From contig JAVBOD010000103.1 in assembly GCA_031551045.1 (NCBI GenBank), positions 1 through 11,288 on the forward strand: 11,288 nt of DNA. The letters are read 5' to 3'. This DNA comes from JAVBOD01 sp031551045. GTDB lineage: Bacteria; Bacteroidota; Bacteroidia; Bacteroidales; UBA932. The translations under genes were made by a program, and so were the position numbers. Each line of letters begins with the position of its first letter. The first letter of the stretch is position 1. Below, one piece after another: positions 1-6,117 of this stretch. The notes below the pieces were generated by a model, which did no database searches, had not been told where the DNA came from, and worked only from the letters and a program-made list of their open reading frames with translations.

Positions 1-650
1 TCCATCCAATACGGATTATCTTCCTGATCTTCCGTACTTTCATTTTCATCCTCACCTTCAAAAGGATCAGAAGGTTTTTGCGGACCTTTCTCCCGAAAAA
101 CAACCGCCCACAGCAACCCACTGACAGCACCCGAAAGATGCCCTTCCCACGACGTTGCATCATCTACCAGCTCCGAAATCGGAAACATATTCCAGACCGT
201 ACTGCCATAAAGGAATGCAACCAACATGGATATAGCCAGTAAGGGTATGGATTTCCTCAAAATACCACTAAAAAAGAGGAAAAAAGACAATCCGTATACC
301 AACCCGCTGGCCCCTATATGCCAGGATTCCCGCCCGATCAGCCAGGTAATCCCTCCGGCAACTATCCATATCAGAGGAAAAACAAGATAGCCCAGATCCT
401 TATAAAAATACATCAAACACCAGCTCAAAATTACGAGGGGAACTGTATTCGACAAAAGGTGTTTAACATTTGCATGAATCAATGGACTTGTCAATATTCC
501 GATCAATCCGTCCATCTTTCTTGGATAAATTCCCCATTGAACCCATTGGGTATCCAATTCCCATTCAAACCATAGGATTATCCAAAGGGCAAGGACAAAA
601 AACAATGGAAAAAATAATGCATAAAGCATCCGTTTTGATTCTATCTTCAT
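1..650 (-). CDS. Rhomboid-family intramembrane serine protease, 3' end cut by window
   Basis: Reading the minus strand from the ATG at 650-648 gives 216 codons with no stop before the window edge, so the C-terminus is missing. The protein is hydrophobic with several membrane segments (about residues 9-29, 69-82, 86-105, 113-131, 136-154 and 168-185). It carries the rhomboid signature: H64 and N68 in HANVKHLLSN (the HxxxN oxyanion pair), GASG at 113-116 with S115 as the predicted nucleophile, and H171 in EGHLSGAVSG as its catalytic partner. Proteins of this family cleave transmembrane helices of other proteins within the membrane. After the last helix comes an acidic tail rich in Glu and Asp (about 195-212). 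AGGAG lies 9 bases before the ATG, which supports this start. The gene is divergent from the glycogen cluster and has no evident link to it. The family call is secure; the substrate is unknown. Confidence 0.93.
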   Translation of the reverse strand, partial: MKIESKRMLYALFFPLFFVLALWIILWFEWELDTQWVQWGIYPRKMDGLIGILTSPLIHANVKHLLSNTVPLVILSWCLMYFYKDLGYLVFPLIWIVAGGITWLIGRESWHIGASGLVYGLSFFLFFSGILRKSIPLLAISMLVAFLYGSTVWNMFPISELVDDATSWEGHLSGAVSGLLWAVVFREKGPQKPSDPFEGEDENESTEDQEDNPYWM

Positions 651-710
651 TTAATTTACTCCTATTTTCATGTATTAACTTTCGAATCGGACATGCATCG
701 ATATCCGAAC

Positions 711-718
711 CAAACTTA
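711..718 (-). promoter_or_regulatory. Candidate -7 element for the rhomboid gene
   Basis: Read on the minus strand this is TAAGTTTG, an exact match to the Bacteroidota -7 consensus TAnnTTTG. Transcription would start near 704, leaving a leader of about 54 bases before the ATG at 650. No good TTTG lies at the expected -33 distance; the best is TTCG at 739-736 with a short 17-base spacer. A second candidate on the same strand is TACTTTCG (812-805) with ATTG (836-833) 20 bases upstream. I cannot choose between them from sequence alone. Confidence 0.35.
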
Positions 719-871
719 AGTATCGGCCGGAGAACCGAAGAGAACTATAATAATCTGAACCAATTGCAGATATGGATTGTTCATATAAGCATAAATCAAA
801 AGCACGAAAGTAACAAAACTTAAAACTATATCCAATTAAATATACGAAAAACAAAAATATTGAACTTTTAC

Positions 872-901
872 TTTGAATTTAAAAAAATATTCCGTAATTT
901 G
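872..901 (+). promoter_or_regulatory. Bacteroidota-type promoter of the glycogen operon
   Basis: TTTG at 872-875 and TAATTTG at 895-901 are separated by 19 bases. This resembles the TTTG / TAnnTTTG promoter used by the primary sigma factor of Bacteroidota, with one base missing in the -7 element. Transcription would begin near 908, about 40 bases before the ATG at 948. This excludes an upstream in-frame TTG at 873 as the start of the debranching enzyme, because that codon would overlap the -33 box. Confidence 0.6.
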
Positions 902-947
902 CGTCTTTATATTAAGTCTTAGTGTCAGAAGCCTTAAAAAAAATAAC

Positions 948-2897
948 ATGAGTTACTTGAAATTTGATAAAACCTTGATGATTAATCTGGAAGATTCTTT
1001 AAACAAAGAAATCCTCAGGACGAATCGAAACGGAGCATATCATTGTACAACTGTTGTTGATTGCAATACTAGAAAATACCACGGATTGCTTGTCATGCCT
1101 GTCCCTGCATTGGACAGTGATAATCACGTTATTTTATCTTCCCTGGATGAAACAGTTATTCAGCATGAAGCAGAGTTCAATCTGGGTCTCCATAAATATG
1201 CAGGAAACAACTACAGTCCGAACGGACATAAATATATCCGCGAATTCAGCTGCGATTCCATCCCGAAAACCATTTACCGGGTGGGTGGTGTATTGCTGGC
1301 CAAGGAAAAAGTTTTTATCTCCTTCGGGAATATTGTTCTTATTAAATACACCTTATTAGAGGCTCATTCCCCGACAACACTGCGGTTCAAACCTTATCTT
1401 GCTTTCAGGAATGCAAACAGCCTCACGGTAGAAAACAATACCGTAAACAGGAATTACTCTGAAATTGAAAACGGAATTAAAACCTGTATGTACGAAGGAT
1501 ATCCCGAATTGCATATGCAATTCAATAAGAAATGTAAATTCGTTTACCAACCCAACTGGTATAAAGGGATTGAATACCCCAAAGAAATGGAACGCGGCTT
1601 TCCGTTCAAAGAAGATCTTTATGTGCCCGGATATTTTGAAATGCCGATCACGAAAGGCGAATCCATATACTTTTCCGCCAGTGATAAATTGATCGAAACA
1701 AAAACGCTGAAACAATTGTTTGATAATGAAGTTGAGGCGCGTATCCCCCGCACCAGCTTTATCAACTGCCTGAAAAATTCAGCCCAGCAATTTTATTACA
1801 GGCCAACGGAAAACGAAGCTTATTTGCTCGCCGGATATCCGTGGTTCAAAGTAAGGGCTCGCGATTTATTCATCGCCCTTCCCGGATGTACACTGGGACT
1901 GAATGACCCTAAGCGGTTTGAAAAAATATTTTCTACGGCAATCCCCGCTTTGAAAAATTTCATGGAAAACAAAAGCCGGGACAAAGTCATCCAGGAAATT
2001 GACCTTCCGGATGTTTTACTTTGGGTTATCTGGAGTTTACAGCAATATTCCAAACAGGAAAGCCTGGAGAAATGCATCGAATTATACGGAGACTTCATTC
2101 TCGAAATAATTGATTACATCCTCTCAAACAAGCACGACAACCTGATCCTGACGGAAAATGGATTACTCTATTCCAATGGGAAGGATAAAGCGATCACATG
2201 GATGAACTCTACAGTCAACGGCAAACCGATTGTTCCCCGGACAGGATTTATTGTTGAGTTCAATGCATTATGGTATAATTCACTCCGGTTTGGCGCTGAG
2301 ATCAGTAAAATAAAAAATAATAATAAACAAGCTGCAAAACTGGAAACAGTAGCTGAGAAAGTAGCTGTCTCATTTGCAGAAACATTCATTAACGGATATG
2401 GTTATCTGTTTGACTATGTTGATGGCTCCTACGCAGATTGGAGTGTACGGCCCAATATGTTATTTGCAGTTACATTGGATTATTCTCCTCTCGACAGGAC
2501 CCAGAAAAGGACAATAATGAATATTGTCACCAAAGAGCTGTTAACCCCCAAGGGAATACGGTCACTCAGTCCGAAAAGCGAAGGATACAGGCCCTACTAT
2601 GTCGGTCCCCAATACGAAAGAGACTTGTCCTATCATCAGGGCACGGTATGGCCCTGGTTGCTGGGATCATACCTGGAGGCCTACCTGAGATTATACAATT
2701 TGAGCGGAATTTCTTTTGTCGAAAGAATGCTGATCGGACTGGAAGAAGAAATAAAAGTACATTGCATCGGCTCCATTTCCGAATTATTTGATGGTAATCC
2801 GCCATTTCAGGGCAGAGGAGCAATCTCCTTCGCCATGAATGTAGGCGCAATCCTGCGGGTATTAAAATTACTGGAATCTTTTAATCCGCAAAATTAG
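948..2897 (+). CDS. Glycogen debranching enzyme (amylo-alpha-1,6-glucosidase, GDE family)
   Basis: A 649-residue cytosolic enzyme predicted to remove alpha-1,6-linked branch glucose from glycogen. The N-terminal part (about 18-240) is the GDE N-terminal beta-rich domain, starting with LRTNRNGAYHCTTVVDCNTRKYHGLL. The rest (about 270-640) is the (alpha/alpha)6 GDE_C domain. Recognisable blocks are AGYPWFKVRARDLFIALPG (295-313, with D306 in the conserved RD pair), LPDVLLWVIWSLQQY (353-367), VPRTGFIVEFNALWYNSLR (429-447), RPNMLFAV (501-508), YHQGTVWPW (562-570) and ELFDG (612-616). Position 420 is Asn in TWMN where many family members, as I recall, have Asp; relatives in this phylum may share this. 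The frame stays open upstream to a TTG at 873, but those 25 codons cover the promoter and resemble nothing in the family, whereas MSYLKFDKTLMINLE at 948 is a typical start. No Shine-Dalgarno is seen, only an A-rich leader. It is the first gene of an apparent three-gene operon. Confidence 0.93.
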   Translation: MSYLKFDKTLMINLEDSLNKEILRTNRNGAYHCTTVVDCNTRKYHGLLVMPVPALDSDNHVILSSLDETVIQHEAEFNLGLHKYAGNNYSPNGHKYIREFSCDSIPKTIYRVGGVLLAKEKVFISFGNIVLIKYTLLEAHSPTTLRFKPYLAFRNANSLTVENNTVNRNYSEIENGIKTCMYEGYPELHMQFNKKCKFVYQPNWYKGIEYPKEMERGFPFKEDLYVPGYFEMPITKGESIYFSASDKLIETKTLKQLFDNEVEARIPRTSFINCLKNSAQQFYYRPTENEAYLLAGYPWFKVRARDLFIALPGCTLGLNDPKRFEKIFSTAIPALKNFMENKSRDKVIQEIDLPDVLLWVIWSLQQYSKQESLEKCIELYGDFILEIIDYILSNKHDNLILTENGLLYSNGKDKAITWMNSTVNGKPIVPRTGFIVEFNALWYNSLRFGAEISKIKNNNKQAAKLETVAEKVAVSFAETFINGYGYLFDYVDGSYADWSVRPNMLFAVTLDYSPLDRTQKRTIMNIVTKELLTPKGIRSLSPKSEGYRPYYVGPQYERDLSYHQGTVWPWLLGSYLEAYLRLYNLSGISFVERMLIGLEEEIKVHCIGSISELFDGNPPFQGRGAISFAMNVGAILRVLKLLESFNPQN

Positions 2898-2925
2898 GAG
2901 TACGATTAATAAAATCTATTAACGC

Positions 2926-4224
2926 ATGAAAGCATTAATGTTCGGATGGGAATTCCCTCCACACATAGCCGGCGGTTTAGGCACCGCATGCTATGGTTTG
3001 ACGAAAGGATTGGCAAAAAATAATGTCGATGTGACGTTTGTGATGCCGCGTGCGTATGGCGACGAAGACCAGCGCGCTGTGCGCATCGTGAATGCCAGCG
3101 ATGTGGAAATGTTGGATACTATTTCTATCACGGAAGATTTTTGGAAACATATCAATTTTGTGGAAATAGGCTCGAACCTGATTCCGTATCTCACGCCCGA
3201 AGAATTTGCCACGATGGTAAACGAAAGTACCAAAGAGACCAAAGAACAAAGCCGTATCAATTTCAAAAATAAATATACGTTCTCCGGGAAATACGGGGCA
3301 ACTTTAATGGACGAAGTCGCGCGTTATGCCATGGTAGCGGCCACCGTTGCCTTGCGCGAAAAGTTCGATGTGATACATGCGCACGACTGGTTGACGTATG
3401 CCGCCGGAATCGTAGCCAAACGCCTTTCGGGAAAACCGCTGGTGATTCATGTGCACGCCACCGAGTTCGACCGTAGCGGCGAAAATGTCAACCAAGTGGT
3501 GTACGATATCGAACGGATGGGCATGTTGGCTGCCGATAGAGTTATCACGGTAAGCAACCTTACCCGTAATATAGTTATAAGTAGGTATGGTATAAATCCC
3601 GAAAAAGTAGTTACGGTTCACAATGCCGTCGATTTCCAAGGGCAATCGAATATGGAAGTGACGCGCGGTGTGAAAGAAAAAGTAGTGACTTTCCTTGGAC
3701 GTATCACTTATCAAAAGGGGCCGGAATATTTTATCGAAGCGGCGAACAAGGTGCTTAAAAAATATCCGAACGTGCGTTTCGTCATGGCCGGTAGCGGCGA
3801 CATGTTGAACCGTTCTATCCGCCGGGTGGCCAAATTGGGAATTGCCACCAGATTCCACTTTACCGGATTTTTGCGCGGCGCCGATGTACAACGCATGTTT
3901 TCGTACAGCGATGTGTATGTGATGCCCTCCGTTTCGGAACCTTTCGGGATTTCTCCGCTCGAAGCCATGCGCTCGAATGTGCCGACGATTATTTCGAAAC
4001 AATCAGGCGTGGCCGAAGTATTGAAACATGCCATTAAAGTCGATTTCTGGGATGTGAATGCCATGTCCGACGCCATTTACGGATTATTGGCCTATCCGGC
4101 GCTCTCGACCATGGCGGTGCGTTGCGGATTGGAAGAAGTAAATTCGTTGAAATGGGACCATGCAGCCTTCCATATCAAAAATGTGTACGAGTCGGCTGTC
4201 ACCGGAAAACCTTATGATTATTAG
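2926..4224 (+). CDS. GT-B glycosyltransferase, glycogen-synthase-like (GT4/GT5 type)
   Basis: A 432-residue retaining glycosyltransferase with two Rossmann-like domains and no signal peptide or membrane segment. The N-terminal acceptor domain begins MKALMFGWEFPPHIAGGLGT, with the GGLGT loop (16-20) typical of starch/glycogen synthases and their relatives, then HAHDW (151-155) and HVHATEFDRSGE (175-186). The C-terminal donor domain holds GRITYQKGPEYF (R259 and K264, expected to bind donor phosphates) and the E-x7-E motif EPFGISPLE (E338 and E346). It starts 28 bases after the debranching gene and is followed 27 bases later by GH57, so it is probably co-transcribed. From context it elongates, starts or modifies an alpha-glucan. 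The donor (ADP-glucose or UDP-glucose) and exact acceptor cannot be read from the sequence. It is shorter than classical GlgA (about 480 residues), so I give no gene symbol. GC content is higher than in the preceding gene. Confidence 0.88.
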   Translation: MKALMFGWEFPPHIAGGLGTACYGLTKGLAKNNVDVTFVMPRAYGDEDQRAVRIVNASDVEMLDTISITEDFWKHINFVEIGSNLIPYLTPEEFATMVNESTKETKEQSRINFKNKYTFSGKYGATLMDEVARYAMVAATVALREKFDVIHAHDWLTYAAGIVAKRLSGKPLVIHVHATEFDRSGENVNQVVYDIERMGMLAADRVITVSNLTRNIVISRYGINPEKVVTVHNAVDFQGQSNMEVTRGVKEKVVTFLGRITYQKGPEYFIEAANKVLKKYPNVRFVMAGSGDMLNRSIRRVAKLGIATRFHFTGFLRGADVQRMFSYSDVYVMPSVSEPFGISPLEAMRSNVPTIISKQSGVAEVLKHAIKVDFWDVNAMSDAIYGLLAYPALSTMAVRCGLEEVNSLKWDHAAFHIKNVYESAVTGKPYDY

Positions 4225-4251
4225 TAATTGAGACTTAAAACAGCTTGCCTT

Positions 4252-6006
4252 ATGAAAAAGACATTATGCCTTTATTTTCAAGTTCATCAACCTTTGCGTT
4301 TACGCCAGTATCGCTTTTTTGATATAGGAACCGACCACGACTATTACGATGAATTTGCCAACCGCTCCATCATGCGGAAAGTGGCAGACCGTTGTTATTT
4401 ACCGGCCAATAAATTAATGCTGGAACTGATAAAAGAACATGGGGGAAACTTCAAAATCAGTTTTTCCATTTCGGGAATGGCTATCGAGCAATTTGAAAAA
4501 TATGCGCCGGAAGTGCTGGACAGTTTCCGCGCTCTGGCGAAGACAGGTTGTGTGGAGTTTCTTTCCGAAACCTATGCGCATTCTTTAGCTTCGCTGAAAG
4601 ATCCGAAAGAATTCCGCGCGCAGGTGGAAGCACATTCGGAATTGATGCAAAAACATTTCAAACAAAAACCGGAAACGTTCCGTAACACGGAATTAATTTA
4701 TTCGGACGACATCGGCGAGATGGTGTTGAAAATGGGCTACACTACAATGCTTACCGAAGGCGCACGCCACGTGATGGGATGGAAAAGCCCGCACTATGTT
4801 TACACGAACGCCATCAATCCGAAATTGAAATTACTGCTGAAAGACTACCGCCTGAGCGACGATATTGCGTTCCGTTTTTCGAACCGCACGTGGAGCGAAT
4901 GGCCGCTCACGGCCGAAAAATATGTGGGCTGGTTGGACGCGGCTGCAAAGAAAGGCGAAGTGGTGAATCTATTCATGGACTACGAAACCTTCGGCGAACA
5001 TCAATCGATCGATACGGGAATTTTTGCCTTCCTGCGCCAATTGCCGGCACAAGTTTTTGCACATTCCAATTTGGAATTTTTGACGCCGAAAGAAGTCGTG
5101 AAGAAACATCAGCCGGTGGCGATTCTGCACGTGCCGTTCCCCATTTCGTGGGCCGACGAAGAACGCGACGTGAGCGCATGGCTCGGAAATGAATTACAAA
5201 ACGAAGCATTTAATCAACTTTATGCGTTGCGCGAAAAAATTTTCGACTTGGAAAACGAAAAAATTACACGCAATTTTTGGACCCTTCAGGCAAGCGATCA
5301 CTTCTACTACATGTGCACGAAATTCTTCTCGGATGGCGCGGTACACAAGTATTTCAACCCATACGATACACCCTACGAAGCGTTCATAAATTACATGAAT
5401 GTACTAAGTGATTTTATTATAAATGTTGAAAACACTGTTGAAAAACAATTGAAGAAAAGAGGTGTAGGTCAAAAAAAATTACTAAAATTGCAGCCAGATT
5501 TTAAATCTGAAATAGCAAAAACGATTAAAAAAATTAAAAACAGCTCTCCAATGAAAAAACAAATTGAAACCCCGATGGGGGAAACTGCAGCTCCGGAAGT
5601 AAAGCCTGCTGCTAAAAAACCAGCTGCTAAGAAAGCAGTGAAAAAAGCTGCTCCTAAAAAAGCCGCTGCAAAGAAACCCGCTGCTAAAAAAGTAGTGAAA
5701 AAAGCTGCTCCTAAAAAAGCTGCTGCAAAGAAACCCGCTGCTAAAAAGGTAGTGAAAAAAGCTGCTCCTAAAAAAGCTGCTGCAAAGAAACCCGCTGCTA
5801 AAAAAGTAGTAAAAAAAGCTGCTCCTAAAAAACCAGCTGTAAAGAAGGTAGTAAAAAAAGCCGCTCCTAAAAAAGCTGTTGCAAAGAAAGTAGTAAAAAA
5901 AGCCGCTGCTCCTAAAAAAGCCGCTGCAAAGAAAGTGGTAAAAAAAGTTGCTCCTAAAAAAGTAGTAGCTAAAAAACCAGTTGTAAAAAAAGCCGTTAAG
6001 AAATAG
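4252..6006 (+). CDS. GH57 alpha-glucan hydrolase/transferase with a histone-H1-like Lys/Ala tail
   Basis: A 584-residue protein. Residues 1-385 form a GH57 catalytic domain: HQP (12-14, motif 1), GCVEFLSE (99-106, motif 2), RNTELIYSDDIG (144-155, E147 the expected nucleophile) and FMDYETFGEH (241-250, D243 the expected acid). Both catalytic residues are present, unlike some Bacteroidota homologues described as amylase-like. The family covers alpha-amylase, 4-alpha-glucanotransferase and branching enzymes, and motifs alone do not decide among them. After about residue 385 the domain gives way to a basic linker (386-433), then from 451 to 584 to a tail made only of Lys, Ala, Pro and Val. Such tails occur in histone H1, AlgP and mycobacterial HupB, where they bind nucleic acid; in a GH57 enzyme I do not know a precedent. 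The start at ATG 4252 (MKKTLCLYFQVHQP) is chosen over an in-frame TTG at 4228, four bases after the previous stop. Last gene before a hairpin terminator. Confidence 0.9.
   Translation: MKKTLCLYFQVHQPLRLRQYRFFDIGTDHDYYDEFANRSIMRKVADRCYLPANKLMLELIKEHGGNFKISFSISGMAIEQFEKYAPEVLDSFRALAKTGCVEFLSETYAHSLASLKDPKEFRAQVEAHSELMQKHFKQKPETFRNTELIYSDDIGEMVLKMGYTTMLTEGARHVMGWKSPHYVYTNAINPKLKLLLKDYRLSDDIAFRFSNRTWSEWPLTAEKYVGWLDAAAKKGEVVNLFMDYETFGEHQSIDTGIFAFLRQLPAQVFAHSNLEFLTPKEVVKKHQPVAILHVPFPISWADEERDVSAWLGNELQNEAFNQLYALREKIFDLENEKITRNFWTLQASDHFYYMCTKFFSDGAVHKYFNPYDTPYEAFINYMNVLSDFIINVENTVEKQLKKRGVGQKKLLKLQPDFKSEIAKTIKKIKNSSPMKKQIETPMGETAAPEVKPAAKKPAAKKAVKKAAPKKAAAKKPAAKKVVKKAAPKKAAAKKPAAKKVVKKAAPKKAAAKKPAAKKVVKKAAPKKPAVKKVVKKAAPKKAVAKKVVKKAAAPKKAAAKKVVKKVAPKKVVAKKPVVKKAVKK
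5641..6003 (+). repeat. 57-base tandem repeat encoding the Lys/Ala tail, with degenerate copies
   Basis: Three near-identical 57-base units lie head to tail at 5641-5697, 5698-5754 and 5755-5811. They differ only in third-base changes such as GCC/GCT, AAA/AAG and GTG/GTA. Each encodes 19 residues that read KKAAPKK, then AAAKKPA, then AKKVV. From 5812 to 6003 the pattern decays into shorter variants of the same blocks (KKAAPKKPAVKKVV and similar). The unit length is a multiple of three, so loss or gain of a unit keeps the frame. Confidence 0.9.
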
Positions 6007-6034
6007 TGAACAGCTTATTTGACAGAATTTGAAG

Positions 6035-6075
6035 CAAAGTCACAGTGTGTTCCACTGTGACTTTGTTCTTCTAAA
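6035..6075 (+). terminator. Hairpin terminator after the GH57 gene
   Basis: A perfect 13-base-pair stem (6035-6047 with 6053-6065: CAAAGTCACAGTG pairing with CACTGTGACTTTG) closes a five-base loop TGTTC and is followed by the pyrimidine-rich TTCTTCT. It lies 29 bases after the GH57 stop and 53 bases before the next start codon. It probably ends or attenuates the upstream three-gene transcript. The T-run is short and interrupted, so readthrough into the fusion gene is possible. Confidence 0.75.
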
Positions 6076-6117
6076 GCGGAATCGTTTTTGTAGGAGATTA
6101 TTTAAACATTAGCTAAT

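Noticed and set aside
318..823. Two plus-strand open frames of 85 and 117 codons
   Set aside because: They lie mostly antisense to the rhomboid gene, whose motifs are clear, and their translations have no domain-like pattern.
2906..2922. AT-rich inverted repeat TTAATA / TATTAA before the ATG at 2926
   Set aside because: Six A-T pairs are expected by chance in an AT-rich 28-base gap, and the surrounding genes look co-transcribed.
3304..4002. A 232-codon minus-strand open frame inside the glycosyltransferase gene
   Set aside because: It is the His- and Arg-rich mirror of a well-conserved GT-B coding sequence, without a separate promoter or domain.
5641..6003. Tandem repeat considered as a CRISPR array
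   Set aside because: Units are contiguous without unique spacers and encode a regular in-frame protein repeat.
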